DNA from: Sinonovacula constricta
Lineage: Eukaryota; Mollusca; Bivalvia; Cardiida; Solecurtidae
Reading direction: 5' to 3'
Assembly: GCA_007844125.1 (NCBI GenBank)
Contig: CM017569.1
Location: 7,315,547 to 7,379,546 of the forward strand
Length of the DNA: 64,000 nt
In this document: positions 12,061 to 25,324 of the stretch, piece by piece
Layout: every line of letters starts with the position of its first letter
Position numbering within the stretch: position 1 is the stretch's first letter
Position numbers and translations under genes: made by a program
The notes under the pieces: model-generated
Seen by the model: only the letters and a program-made list of their open reading frames with translations
Told to the model about the DNA's origin: nothing
Databases searched by the model: none

Positions 12061-12349
12061 AGACGTAATTGAAATACAATAATTATCCACATGGTAATAA
12101 GAAGACAGAGAAATATTGGTTCCTTTAAAAGATCTACACAAAATTGTTGATTGTAAACTAAATTATTTTTTAATAAAAAAGAAATGAGTGAATAATAATT
12201 TTAGACTGCTGAAGACTCGTTATTAAATGTTAAAGCATACATTTTTACACACCTTGTCGCATTATTTTACAGCTTGATTGCGAACTGCAGTAAGACCAGA
12301 TGTTGGTAGTTTGGAGATGTAAGTGGTGCTGCTACAGCTGGCTCAAGCT

Positions 12350-12545
12350 TTGAATCGCGATTTGCCGACTGATCGTTCCAAGGCGAAAATTGTTGGGTTT
12401 GTTGTATTTTGTATTATGAGTCGTTTTGTTGTAACTATTACAACTAACTAGCATGTGAATCCCTTTGTTCTGTGCCTTTTCAAATCATGATATATGTTAT
12501 AGTACTCATAGGACTTTGTCATATTTTCTTAGTCTTGTACGGTGT
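12350..12545 (+). mobile_element. Family A dispersed repeat, distal part
   Basis: Matches family A from the TTTGCCGACTGATCGTTCCA module to TCATAGGACTTTGTCATATT at the end. The proximal module is missing or unrecognisable. Orientation is opposite to the copy 300 bases upstream. Confidence 0.65.
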
Positions 12546-13141
12546 TTTGTGAAGATAGGAAATCTTGTACTATGAAGGATGTTTGTTTTGTTCCGAACTG
12601 AACTTGATTTTCAATGTCAACGTTATTATAATTATGTAACGTTATTATGTTACAACGCATGTTTCACTCGTCACATGTTTAACTCAGCACTCGGAATGTT
12701 TGTAGAACACGCGAATTACTGAAAACTATGATTAGTTGATTTTCCCCTTAAGTGCAAGTACACATCATTCGTGGATATTCTAAAAATTCTACTTAATATT
12801 TTAAATTTGCGTTTGCATATAGCATAGTAAATTGTCTATTTTCGGAATTTAAAAAAAACAATGCCTGCTTGATGTATTTTGTCAGTGAGACCGAGCGGAA
12901 ATTAAGTCTGGAGTTTTCCTTAATCCAGTCTAGTTGTGCTGTCGAGAAAGAATTCAGTTATAACACAATGACAAAATGTGGGATCTCATTTTGAAACGTA
13001 GAAATGGACGAGATAAGCATATTTAATAGAACTACTTCACATATCAACTATAAATAATATTTTATAATTCCACAGTGCTTTATAACTAAATTACATTGAT
13101 GTGTGATTAGCCTAGGCAATACAGAAATTACACATTATGTT

Positions 13142-13303
13142 TGTCACAGTATAACCCTAATTTATGCATTTTAGCGGGTATATAAGCACGAACGGGCAAC
13201 ATATCTACGGACAGCTATAGACGGAGACTTGGCAAACGCAGCACCTTGACCACATTACAATATCATCACATGTGTGGTTTGTACCTTAAATAAATACAAC
13301 GTC
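13142..13303 (+). promoter_or_regulatory. Core promoter or short solo LTR candidate
   Basis: TATATAAG at 13179-13186 lies in a GC-richer context. Compact sequence follows, then an AATAAA at 13289-13294, only about 105 bases downstream. A promoter and a poly(A) signal this close together are typical of a short LTR. The segment begins TGTCACAGTATAACCC, which would suit an LTR start, but I see no matching inverted end and no clear target duplication. A cellular TATA promoter is the alternative. Confidence 0.3.
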
Positions 13304-13606
13304 ACGCGATGATTTCTGGTATATATAGCAAAATTGAGAAAAAGAATAGGTATTTTGACAGGTTCAGATGTTACTAACAAAGCCTATATATTCAATATAT
13401 AAAATAATTTATTTTAATAAATGAACAATAAGTCAAATAATACATTTTATACATTTAACATGTAAACATTGTTTAGTAAACATGAAAATGAAATATAAGA
13501 TTTCTACCAGACATTTACCTATATATATGTTAAATAATTTAAAATTGTAAAGTTCAGTATTAATTGTAAGTATATTTTGTACATGTGACCAATTACATTC
13601 GTACAT

Positions 13607-13804
13607 ATGGCAAGTAGACGACAGGCCGTTAACGCACAATTAGCATTACGCCAGTGCAACAGTTGTCCTACAGGACACATTGACAGGGCCTACAACAACA
13701 GGTTCTTCGTGGGTCATGTACGACAGAGCTACATCGTAATGTCTACTACTACTTTCGGGCCACAGAGACAGTTCGGTCATAATCATAAAACAACTGCATG
13801 GTGA
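13607..13804 (+). CDS. Unrecognised 65-codon ORF in a GC-richer island
   Basis: ATG-started open frame (MASRRQAVNAQLALRQCNS...) ending in TGA, in an island of higher GC about 430 bases downstream of the TATA at 13179. The motif ACTTTCGGGCYA occurs twice, near 13752 and 13823, which suggests local duplication. No domain is recognisable and there is no signal peptide. It could be a chance frame in a decayed element. Confidence 0.15.
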   Translation: MASRRQAVNAQLALRQCNSCPTGHIDRAYNNRFFVGHVRQSYIVMSTTTFGPQRQFGHNHKTTAW

Positions 13805-13809
13805 CAGTT

Positions 13810-16009
13810 GTGTTGTTATTATTACTTTCGGGCTATTGATACAGCTCTAGTTATTACTACCCGAAGTACACTATAGTGTGTAGACTACATGTACGTTGTT
13901 TAGGCTTGATAATCTCTGCACTACTACATATTCTTTCGACAACCCGTGTAATTATTAAACATTGTGCGTTTGTTTTCTTTCTATCCTCTATCTATTCATT
14001 CTTTTTCCTTCTTTTTTCTTTCTTTCTTTCTTTACTTTTTGTTATTTTTTAAATAATCTTTATTTTTTATTTAAGTATATTTATTAATTTTAACATACCT
14101 GTAGATTACTTCTCGATTCATAAGCACTACTGGTTATCTCTCTCATTTTCCTGGCGTTACATTGTTAACCGAAATTCAATAAATAATGAAATCTTTTGCG
14201 CGTTAATGGTCTGGATATTCCCTACCGAATAACTTAAATGCAGTGTTTAAATAGACCACAAACAACACAACCTTCAGTGACATATTTTGTAACAGAAATA
14301 ACTGTACATTGATTTGTTATCGTGTAAAGCATACACAAACATGAATCTAGCATTATCAAAAAAAAAACAGAGCGTCCTCGATGAACAAAGTAATGACATT
14401 TACGCGTAGTTTTTGACACACCTCTCACATACTTCATGTCATAAAAAACCGTCAGACATTATGTTACATGTGTTATATCTGGTGAAGGTGTTTGCAGCAC
14501 TAACAACAAATGTCCCTACTTTTACAGATATTATTTTTTCTAAACTGAATAAAATTCCAAGCAAAGCATTGACGCAAAGCATGGAAGCTCTTCCAATTTA
14601 TGTTTTGAACAATACAATGCTTCATTTTACGAAGACATCTGATTTTAAAGTGGACTAAAAATGTTCAATCAATTGGCCTTCAGATTTACAAAACGTATTC
14701 TGCGCCATTTATATTGCATAATATCTAAAAGTATACAACACTCCATTTTAAAACGTAAACGTATCAAACATTCCATTTTAAAATTTAACTAATCTTTTAT
14801 TAAACTCATTTAAGAAATATGTAACGAATAACAACCTTAAAACCCTGGTACGGCACTGCGGTGGGAATAAAACCTGTTAAACTCGCAGCGCTTCAGCGCG
14901 GACGCCAATAACTAACTTTATAGTGTTTTTCTAATACATTATGCAGATAAGGTGGTTCCTGAAAATTATAACCAACAATTTAACAGCAATCCAGATATTA
15001 TTGTTCCTTTATTTTGTCCTCTTTTTAGACTCTTTTAGACCTATATGGAAAGTTTGATATGTTGTTTGGTTGTGAAATACGCATAAGTCACACATAAATA
15101 TTTTCTATTGCTAAAATGCCGGAATACTGACATATGCTTTCTTTAATTTTCATCTTTAACAACTTTTTTAAATGTATTGGAATCATTATGAAAACGCCTG
15201 AAATCGCGCTTAAAAGTATACGGGCGTTTTTTTAAAGAAGCATTTCACATATATTTTGTCCTTTTATGAAGAAATTGTCTAGCCTCCCCCACTTAACATT
15301 AAAAATTAACCATAATTATTTGAAGTAGCTTCAGTTGTAAATAAGGAAAAACGTTTCAGCAAAACATACATCATAATGTATCAACTCGCACTCTTTAACT
15401 CGCTCGTGAAGTAAAAACCTGAGCGCTCCTTATGTCTCTGATAACGAACAATGTCTGACAAGAAAAGCATCAATATAGTAATACAATATCACAGACAAAA
15501 CAAGTTAAGCCTACAACAACATACGTGCATCATATATTAACATGGGTCTAATATTAACAAGTACATGTAAGTTTCGAGAAAAATGTCATGTGAATGATTT
15601 GAATCATAAATGTTGATGTCTTGATTACATAAGAAACTCTGATGTAGTCCAATGAGTTTTGAAACATATAACACAATTTGAAATACTACAGGACAAAGGT
15701 ATGTCAAATTTAAAATTTAAAATTTACAAATCTGTGACGAGATATTACACATCACACACTTACAGATGAGTTTCTCAAACGCAAGCAGCGAAACATAAAT
15801 TAAACAAAAGTGTCTTAGTTATGACGTGTTCTTTGAGCTTTCGACATCATTACAAAGAAAGTATTGACATAGTTAAAAATAATGTTTGAGTAAGAGAAGA
15901 TTCGTAATATTTCTATTAGAACTACTCAACATTCTTAAACTTACATGAAATTGAATATTTGACCAGGAAGAGATGTGTAAATGATTGTAGCATCCGGTTC
16001 CTGTGGCAT
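13810..16009. other. Noncoding stretch, nothing recognised
   Basis: AT-rich, with a small TTTC-repeat patch at about 14005-14033 and no supported gene. Several 60-80 codon frames read as low-information translation. Confidence 0.4.
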
Positions 16010-16190
16010 TTAAATACCAAATATTTTAACGTAACGATTCTGATCGGATGATTTAAATGACAAGATATAGAACATGCACTTGGAGATATTTTACTACCGC
16101 CATACTGCACAGGTAAAATTGTTGTAATCGTGTCCAAGAAAATATGACAAAGACCTATAAGCTTTGCAACATATGTTAAAATGTGAAAAT
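16010..16190 (-). mobile_element. Family A extended 3' tail fragment
   Basis: On the minus strand it runs from a TGTTGCAA-like segment through CTTTGTCATATTTTCTT to the ~110-base tail shared with 7085-7195. That tail includes a CCTGTGCAGTATGGCGG-like block and a GTCATTTAAATCATCC-like block. It is the second witness that family A continues past the usual truncation point. Confidence 0.6.
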
Positions 16191-17755
16191 GTGAAAATTC
16201 ACAGAAGAAAGATATAAATGTTATATTAATGTTAGGGTTAAGCATAATCGGTACATATTGCAGTCTTGTTAGCCTATCAAGGGTAGCATTATATTATTAA
16301 TGCGCCATCTTGCATTAAGACTTGCTTGAAGAACCAATTAAACATAACTTTGAATTGAATAAAATGTGCCAAAATAAGTATAAAACAAAGGAATTAAAGG
16401 TTATGACAACTTTGTCAGAGTTGTTAGAAGCTACATCGAACTATTGCAAAATATGACACTATATAAACAATATAGAGACCACAATATACGTTGTGCAGGG
16501 GCTGCTGGTTCTGCTATATTTAGCAGCGCCTTGTCACAACTTTATCTTGTTTAACAGTTTAACCAGGAGAGGTATAGATTGTAAATAGTCAGTAATATTT
16601 AACGTAACATTAGCCATTCGTAACAAGTTATGTTATCACACACTGAAAAATTGAAGACTTATGAAATATTTTAATATCTTTCTCGCTTTCGCATATTAGA
16701 AAACCAGTAAAATGGTTTGGCATTGTTATACAAGCACTGTATGTTGATGGTAAGCTCCAAATCTCTCAGCAGAATTAAATGTAGAGCTTAAAAATGTAAG
16801 ACAGAACTACAATTGAAAAAGCAAATGCTTTCACCATGAACACCTAAATATTGTCACTTAACTCACATGTACACAGTAAATATTAAATTCTCCCATGGCA
16901 ACATTTCCGATTTACAATTTATCATTTTATACTAGTATTGACGTATTTGTCTATTTTTTTCTAGATCTATAAAGAAACGTGTAACTTGCCAATGTTAAGA
17001 AAATTACTATATTTAATTGTCGTAAATGCATAAAAATAAAAGTAAAGGACACCTCCATCATCGGTATTTAAACATAAAAAACGTTTGATCATAATATCGT
17101 TTTTATTTGTTCGTTGAAGTGGTTAACAATAAATTTAAATCTGAAACAAAAGTTTAAGCAATGCTTAAAAGTCTGGTAGTTTTAGTCGGCATTTATTTTA
17201 AAGCAAATTTGTCTTTAAAGCGAGTATTATGTGTGGTGATATTCAGTTTGTTTGTAAGTATTTAGAAAAAGAATTGAAGAGTTTAACTTTGTGCACTGCC
17301 AATTTGCACATCAGTGTTTGCAACAACTGCTACTCGCGTTTGCTGATAAAACATTGCAATCAAATGCATTTAGGATGACCACAATAATATGTAGATAAAT
17401 CGCCATGACAGACGTGATATATTCAGATACATTAATAACACGAAGAAACGACAATGAATCCATGACAATAAAGGTAGCATGGTAATATTGTATTTTGCCT
17501 TTTCTTTTTGTGTTTTTATTGCTTTTATCTTTCCACCAACAGTATTCCAGTTATCTGGAGACGATGTCAACTTGAAGAAGATACAGTGCTGCCTTCTCTG
17601 TGCATAGCCAGTCGTGAACACTTGGCAACAATACCACAATCAGTCACATTATCTTGAAACCGGGTCAGTCAGTAATATAACTACATGAATATTTCTTTGC
17701 TAATTGTGCTATGTCACTACCATTTTAAAAGACCTTAGTATGTCGCAGCCCAGGG
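16191..17755. other. Noncoding stretch, nothing recognised
   Basis: No repeat family or coding-like island supported on either strand. Confidence 0.4.
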
Positions 17756-17812
17756 GCCTCCCGTGCCTGGAACCGACGCTTTCCAATTGCGCTACCAGAT
17801 CCAGTTCATTAT
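17756..17812 (-). mobile_element. tRNA-like SINE head relic
   Basis: On the minus strand GATCTGGTAGCGCAATTGG resembles an A-box, and a short GC-rich block follows. The B-box is degraded. Only this part is recognisable. Confidence 0.35.
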
Positions 17813-17819
17813 TTATCTA

Positions 17820-19385
17820 TTTTTAAATATGACATAATTTACATAGTGCGGGTCAATATAGTAATCATAATGCTAATCGTCCTGTTTAATGTTAAACACA
17901 TTAAAAACTAAAATTCTAAACGACATGTCGACAATGTCTATTTGTACACAAAACATCTTAATAGTTTCACTTATTTATTTCATTCACATACTTAATAAAA
18001 GATACGTTTTCATGTGTACATAATTTCCAAGGACACGCCTCTAGTTAATTGGATACATGGCTGCGAGTAATGCCTCCATGCAATGAATAATGTAGTCACC
18101 AATACAGACCCGGTCAGCAGTTCAGAAACATCATCAATCTTGTACAAATTGAACATCAGAGTTTAAGCTTAATGCCAGAGTATTAGATGACTTATGTCTT
18201 GTTTACATTTGTACGAGCCGGCCTTTTCAGACATAAGTATCTTTATATGTGTGTCTAATAATAGTCGTATTTAAAAAAACAACAACAACATCGACATCAG
18301 CGATAAAATAAACATTTTGTATTGGAAAATAGCTTAACGTCTAAAGTGATTCGATTGGGAGTTCGCAATTATTTCGAGATTTCTGCCCTTATTGAACACT
18401 GAGCGTTCTTTGTAACAATTCTCTTATGTACTCAAAAGACAAGTTTTTATTGACACCAAAACAAATACGAGTACTTTTTTAGATTATATGATTTAATAAC
18501 GTCGCCATTTAATTATTTCATGATTTTGTCTGTGAACTGAAGTTGTCAATCAGGTAGTATCATTATTCGTCTGTTAAAAGGATATTTGCTAATAGAAAGT
18601 TGCGAGATGTTAAGTCTTACTTGGCCTCGTTTGTTTCTTGTTGTAGTACATCATTCTGTATTTATATTTACATTATTTAATTCAAGTGGACCATATCAAG
18701 TATAACTGCAATTCCTGGAAAGACCATCAAGACGGAATTCAGCAAGTTAATGAAAATATATTACTTATATAAATACTAAAATGGATTGTTCAGTGTAAGG
18801 ATGGCCACTATAGATCATTATCCAGAGTCTGGCCCAAATACAGCTTTTATTAAGGACAAACACTGTTTCATTTTTATAACAAAAAATACTAGCATGTTTA
18901 AGTAAGGCGCTCTTACCAAATTATCTTTCCTGATGCTGGTATTAACGTTAGACGAGACATTTGAAGCATTTATATGTTTCAAAACATGTTCAAGTACTGA
19001 ATTTTACACACACAATATATAACAATCGGCTTCATTTAATCTTTCGATACATTCAGTTTTTAAAATTTAAAAGTTCATACATAATTTAACGATTTTTATC
19101 ATTTTATTGATCATGATAAACATTATATTCAAAATATGTAGAAATAGTTTTACCTGCTGTGCAGCTAGATATAAGTTTATATTTAATAAAAATAAATCTT
19201 ATGTGGCAAAAAGCCAGACCGTTTTCTTTTCGTCAGATATATAGACACATAAGTAAACAGTCCCACCTGTTTAGCACACCAACGGTTCTTTAACCCTCTA
19301 CTGATTACGGTGTAAGCCTCATAAGTGTGTACATACTTAAAACGTGCTAAGGAGCTGACTCTTTGTATAATGTAGCCTTTGTACA
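17820..19385. other. Noncoding stretch with a weak diverged repeat
   Basis: Mostly featureless. Around 18785-18830 a GATTGTTCAGTGTAAGGATG segment resembles 34183-34203, which may mark an old duplicated block. Confidence 0.35.
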
Positions 19386-19386
19386 G

Positions 19387-19446
19387 GTGTCTCTAAATTG
19401 ATCACCCGTCAGGTTCAAAAACGGTACAGTTGCTGGACGTAATTAA
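19387..19446 (+). other. Possible exon end with strong splice donor
   Basis: AATTAAG|GTAAGTAT at 19440-19454 is an almost ideal 5' splice site. A CCTTTGTACAG acceptor lies about 60 bases upstream. The frame in between is open for only about 17 codons after a TAA, so a noncoding or 5' UTR exon is possible. No neighbouring exon was found. The site lies at the edge of the family C repeat. Confidence 0.2.
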
Positions 19447-19459
19447 GGTAAGTATCGGA

Positions 19460-19735
19460 AATATTTTCTAATTATCATTTTCTCAGCAGGTGAGAGGTTA
19501 TACCGAGGGTATCGTTCCTGAGATGTTACTTTAGTTATACTTAATAGCTTAGAAATCTTAGAGATATATACTTCGAAAACATTATGGGTCCTAAAGTGGT
19601 GTTTTGGACAAAGTCTCTCAAACTATGAACATTATGAAATCCGGATGTAAAAGCCCTTTAGATAATCCATGCCGAAAAACGACAGTTAAATGTACCATGC
19701 CTGATGTTTCAGCAATGCAATCCGGACTCTCGCTT
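19460..19735 (+). mobile_element. Family C dispersed repeat
   Basis: Diverged match, in the same orientation, to 39470-39720. Shared elements are a CCTAAAGTGGTGTTTTGGAC-like block, a CTCAAACTATGAACATT-like block, a GATGTAAAAGCC-like block, and a TGTTTCAGCAATGCAATCCGG-like end. No coding content. Class unknown. Confidence 0.45.
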
Positions 19736-19739
19736 GTCA

Positions 19740-21820
19740 ATTGTGAGCTGTTACAGTAAAGCTCTTGGAAAAATACAATAAACAAGTGGAGTAATCAAAA
19801 TAAGCTATAACATTTTGAGATGAATTTGAGACGGGTAAATTTGTTGCTGTTGAAGAGACACAAAATATTGTCTCGCTTAACTTTCGTAACAGTAGCATAA
19901 AAACATAGCATTGAAAAAAACAGTTAAAACAAAAAAAAAATAAAAAAAAATAGAAAATTCTGTATGTTACGGCATTTAATAACTTTAAAATTCTACTAAC
20001 TTGAACATTTTCATGTGTCATCACGTATTATATGATATTTTTATGATTAAACAAAGTAGAAATTAATATGCATATTGAGATATGTTATTCATGCTGTTAG
20101 AGTTTTAAATTAACTAACTATCTTCTCCATGATATTGAAGTTAATGAAAGTTACAAAAGTTGCTTTCGTGTTCTGTTTACTTAAACTGTATATTTGAGTA
20201 ATAATCAGCTATACAATTATATCATATCCTCCTGTTTATGCTCTTAAGTACACTAGTACAGTGTAAACATGTTTACTACACGTATATTAAATATAAACAA
20301 TAAATGATAAGAACAGCTTCTCTTATATTAAATGCTCGGTCCATTAAAAGCTGCCTATTAATGAGCCACAAAAAGTGAGTGTTTTCTCACGTTGCCTGGC
20401 TTAATGTGAAACACACAAGCAATAAATGTAGGATCACGTTTAGTCTATTAACGTTATGCATTCATCAGCCCTATCCGACAATGGCACGTGCCAATTTACT
20501 GTGTTTGGCTTATGCGCAGATTAGAATAATAGATGGCAACTTTTTATAGCGTTTTTCACCAAAGGTCTAAAGCTGTCTTCTGGATAGGAAATAAGTCAAC
20601 AAACACAGGGTGAAGTAAGCATGACACAATTTGAAAAATGTTGACCGTTTGTTAAAAACGATCAACATTAAAACTTATATAACATATATTATGATATATT
20701 TTAGAAGGAAGTTTTATTAATATTCTCAAAAGTTGATTAATATTTTGTATAAAAACGATCTGAATAGTACTGTTGTGAGAATAATTATATAATTGTACAT
20801 ACCAACATGTGTTCGGAATCCAAAACATTCAAATAAAGTATGATATAGAGTTTCCAATGACGTCTGCTGCACAAAGATACAAAAACTGCACGGTTTAGAT
20901 TTCTTTTTTATGTAACATAAATCTTCTTGGAACTGATTGAACAATATTCTAAAGAAATTTCATTTAACAATGTTCAATAATAAGTTAGCATAATATAATT
21001 TATAAAAGTATAATTTAGTATGTTTAACGTGAGTTCTTTTGACTCTTTCTTACGAGAAAATTAGAGGTTAAACAATAAGAAATGTGAAATGTGTAGTCAA
21101 GAACGTTTTTAACAAGTTTGTACTTACTTATAATGTTCGTAAAAATTACAAAATAATACTCTTATTTGCTTTACATATGTACGACATATTTCGTGTTATC
21201 GCTGTAGAAGACACTTTCAACTACATCCATTTTATTTTATAAAAAAACGGGGATGCAGACTGTAAGGACACTGTGTTGAAATGAGGTGACATATCAGGTG
21301 CATGTACCTCATAGTTGGAAGAATTACGTCGAAATGTCGCAAAGGTATGGCTCCATGCAGTGATTAGATTATTGCCATTCATGGAAGACCTATAAACGGT
21401 TCATAAACTCTGCAATCCTGCAGAGAATAAATTATGGGTTGTAAAACACAATCACTCCTCTATAGAATAAACTATGTGTTTCACTCTTAATAACTGCAAA
21501 GAAAAATGTTATGTAAGGCATCACTTAGAAAATCAGGTTCATTTTCGTGTGCAAAAGCTTTTTCATATGCCTGTAGTCTTTTTATCAGACTTCGTCCGAA
21601 TGACATATCGGTGATTAGGTTGTATTATTTATGATGGCTGTGTAATATTTTTTTTCAGATCTTCTACTAAAACAACATCATTCTTGTTGTAATTTCTTAT
21701 ATTCTGATTTGTGTGGTCAATAACAAGTCCCTGAGCAAATGTCTTTTATTATAAAATATATTCAGACGGTAGTTCGTTGTACTATTTTCATGAAAATAAA
21801 CCACTTACTAAGTTTGACCG
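19740..21820. other. Noncoding stretch, one weak repeat pair
   Basis: AT-rich. The segment at about 20410-20480 (AAATGTAGGATCACGTTTAG ... TGCATTCATC) resembles 34945-35000. Otherwise nothing supported. Confidence 0.4.
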
Positions 21821-21824
21821 AGGC

Positions 21825-21935
21825 CGAGCAGTTAGAGTAGCCGACAATTTTACACTTTAGCCCCTCACCGAGTGGGTTTGGGTGCCGGTTGTGGTTTAGG
21901 GCGAGAAAATTCATGTGGTGATGTCTTTATAGTTG
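21825..21935 (+). mobile_element. SINE head, type II tRNA-like
   Basis: Contains GAGGCCGAGCAGTTAGAGTA and the TTTTACACTTTAGCCCCTC segment, followed by a GTGGGTTTGGGTGCC-like degraded B-box. It is the plus-strand counterpart of the better-preserved copy at 42595-42790. Confidence 0.5.
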
Positions 21936-22032
21936 ACTAGCCTATAGTTCAACACCAACTTATGTTTGTGGTCTCCCGCCCCCATAGCTCGGAAGACGTA
22001 AAATATGAACATAATTGAGGGGGTGTAACAAA

Positions 22033-22162
22033 ACAAAACCAGTTACATAAAAAAGTGTTCGAAAGAGCCTTTTCTCAAGTCTGTTTTGACAGTTACTCGA
22101 TTTGGGAACTTTTAAATGAGCCAACCAAGAACACGGAGTTCGAACACATATGCTTAAGTTAA
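22033..22162 (+). CDS. Weak coding-like segment, unrecognised
   Basis: About 42 open codons ending in TAA, with non-degenerate composition (for example FERAFSQVCFDSYSIWELL). No initiator and no good splice acceptor, since the upstream CCAG lacks a pyrimidine tract. The antisense frame is also open. No homology recognised. Confidence 0.12.
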
Positions 22163-24035
22163 CCAAACATTTTACGTTATAATTGTTTATATTAAGTGCA
22201 TAATAGCAATAGATGTTAAAAATTATATTAACTTGGACATATGGATATTTGTAGTATACTGATAACAAAATAGTACAGATATCTAATGTCCATAAGCAAT
22301 AACGGAATCAGATTTACAATGCAAACTTACGAGAATGTCACGAATCACCATTAACGCGATGTCATTTTGTCAACACATATAATCAATTTATGTTTTGCAT
22401 CGCATTTATTCGTTCGTATGTGGTCTTGGTAAATTATAAATAATTAGCTACTATTGTTTTTTTAACTATTTAATATGTTACAACTGTTGAGTCATATTCA
22501 TAGGTCCGTAAGGAATCTTAACAAAATCAGCCATTGCTGTAAGTTTTAATTGTTCATCTACACATCAATATCTCAATGAATATTCCAGTAGCTGTTTTGT
22601 TATGACAAAAAAAAATGTTGTAAGTGTACAAAACTAAAGGGTGGTTATAGATATATACCAATTATAAATCACACATCCGATGACATTTCGCGGACTTGTG
22701 TTACAGAACCTATCTTTTCTATCTTTTTCGCACTAAAGATAATAAATGAGAGACCTTCTTCAAAACAGCTTACAAAAATAATAATAACCCATTCTTATAA
22801 TAATATTTTTCTTTATCTAGACTTGACATACAGCATTGATTTCTAATCACACTAGCTTGTTGTAGAATAAGAGTTGCTCAAATGCAGTATTTGTCTCTGC
22901 TTCCTAACTGTGTGGTAATATTCATCAATTTTATGGCGTAAAATGTAAGATAACACATCAACACAATGTACTTTGTCCTGACCAGGCAATATGATTTCCA
23001 TATCTACAGTCAAGTTAAAGTATAGCTTGATATTAAAGAAATATTATAGTGCTTAATAATAAACTCACACTTAAAGGTACAAGTCTTAAGTGGAATCTTA
23101 AGTCACTATTAAATTCATTTACAATGTCAGATGTGACAGCTTGGTGCTATATTTCTTAGAAATTGTCAGAAATGTGGTAAGGAACAAAGTCAGACAGCCT
23201 TGCTCATATGTTATCTTGCAATCTTTTTAATTTTAGCAACATTTCAGCCAACCTCGATGGATACACATTCTAAAGTTTCACCTTGTCGTGCTGAAACTTA
23301 ATTAAATCTTTCTTTTTTTTGAAAATTGGATGCAGAAACAATAGTCTGCAATCGTAGCAGATTTCCGGCCCTTTCGATCAAGGGTTTTAAGAGAAAAAAT
23401 ATTTGTTTCGTCGGTTGGCATTTCCAAAGAATCAATTACAAAAACAACGTTAGTAATTAGATTTTTGTACTACCATTTACCGGAAAAAAGTGCATTTTAC
23501 AAGATCTCATTTAGATTTAAGAGACAATATTTTTCTTAATTGTTTTGGAAAAGTTGCATTTTGCGTACCTCAAAAGCGTCAAATAGAACAGCAAAACAAT
23601 AATCAAACTGAGATATTACTAGTGACGAAAGTCTCTGTAGCAGCTTCAGATGGATGTATTCGGATACACTATTCCAATGATGAAATGGGGCTTCATCGTG
23701 GTTTGTCATTTTTGTGAATTCTTAACATTTAATGGTTTTCATCTCATTGATTGCCAATGTATTTTAGCAGAAATACAACGGTTCAAAATGCCGCCAGCAA
23801 TATTTCTCTCGTAGGGTTAACATAAATTCAGTGGTGCTTCGCTACCAGAAACTATAAATTAAATTTTCCAAACCTTGTGCTTAGTTTATTTTGACTCATG
23901 TATACACTACCGAACATTGTTTAAACCATTGGATGCCGTTTATTTCAGTAAAATATTTAAAAGCGAATCAATAGGAGTTCGTTTATATCAATGGTCAAAA
24001 TATCAATGTTCAAAAAAAAATTATTAACTGAAAAT
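22163..24035. other. Noncoding stretch, nothing recognised
   Basis: AT-rich. A 75-codon open frame at 23490-23717 has ATG and mixed composition but no motif, splice context or family that I can name. Confidence 0.4.
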
Positions 24036-24041
24036 AGCTTC

Positions 24042-24043
24042 TA

Positions 24044-24105
<62 letters not shown>

Positions 24106-24155
24106 TTTCTCTCGCTCTCTCTCGCTCTTTCTCTCTCCGTCTCTCTCTTCTCAAC
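24042..24155. repeat. (CT)n microsatellite
   Basis: Homopyrimidine CT repeat of about 110 bases with scattered TTT and CG interruptions. Poly-LS frames are shadows. Confidence 0.95.
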
Positions 24156-24164
24156 ATATTGTGG

Positions 24165-24365
24165 ACATTATTTTACAATGATCTCAATACTTTCGTCATT
24201 ATTTATGAAAGAAAACGTCGGCGCTTGGACATTTTTATTCAAGTAGGTCGGTTTTCATTTCATTGCATGCATTTAAGAAACCCGTCAGGAAGTGCGTGGT
24301 TGAAGCTCTGTAAAGCCGTTTAAGCAACCTAGTCAGTCCATTTTGACCGTTAAAAGGCCGTTAAA
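24165..24365 (+). mobile_element. Family A repeat, proximal part
   Basis: Carries ACTTTCGTCATTATTTATGA, the GCGCTTGGACATTTTTATTC block, the GTCAGGAAGTGCG block and the TAAAGCCGTTTAAGC module, then stops in the GACCGTT module. It lies just outside the left arm of the large palindrome. Confidence 0.7.
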
Positions 24366-24443
24366 CTATTTTGTTTTACATTTTTGTCATGGTGTTAGAT
24401 GACAATATGAAAATATGACATGGTAGTAAAGGTACTGTCATAT

Positions 24444-24595
<152 letters not shown>

Positions 24596-25067
24596 ATAAG
24601 AAAAGGTACAAAGACAAAGGTATTCACATGCCAACCAAATGAAAAAGGTACCAGAAAACGAGACATTTTTTTACAACTGAGTAATGCAAACAGAGAAAAG
24701 AAAACAGTCCTATTTGAAAGAAGACTATCCAAGTGTATCCTTAGAGCTTAGTAAAGACGTCATTAAAAACAAAGTAAAATAAAGAGAATTAGATGAATAA
24801 TGATCAATAACGTCTATATAATGCATATCGCATTTACACTGTTGAGTCGTGTTGAGAAATGTTATATACTTTGAAGACGGATAAAGCATATACACTAAAA
24901 AGGAACTCTGACATTATAAATAAATGTAAAAGTAGCAGAGTAAATGAAAGGTTTGTGTTTATTTGACGACAGAAAACGGTTGAATTTAAATACTACTTTA
25001 AACATGTAAAGGCAACGACGAGTCTTTCGTCTTAACTTATAGAAAATAAAACTTATAGAATATATTA

Positions 25068-25189
25068 ATTTTCAGCGCTTGGACATTTTGTATTCAGATA
25101 GATCGTTTCTCTTTTCATTGCCTGCTTTTGAGAAACTCGTCAGGAAGTGCGATTTTAGAGCTCTGTAAAACCGGTTTAAGCACCTCAGT
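25068..25189 (+). mobile_element. Family A fragment in left palindrome arm
   Basis: Proximal family A sequence from GCGCTTGGACATTTTGTATT through AGCTCTGTAAAACCGGTTTA, with no counterpart at the matching place in the right arm. It is joined directly to arm sequence (TTTTACTTGATTCAAAA). Confidence 0.7.
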
Positions 25190-25324
25190 TTTTACTTGAT
25201 TCAAAATAGGTAAATTAGAAAAGGTCCTATCAAAATTTTCACAGATATTTAAATTTTATCTACCTGCAGACCAAGGCAGACAGTTAATTTCACTTATAAT
25301 TAACCATTTTCTTTTTAGTTTTTC

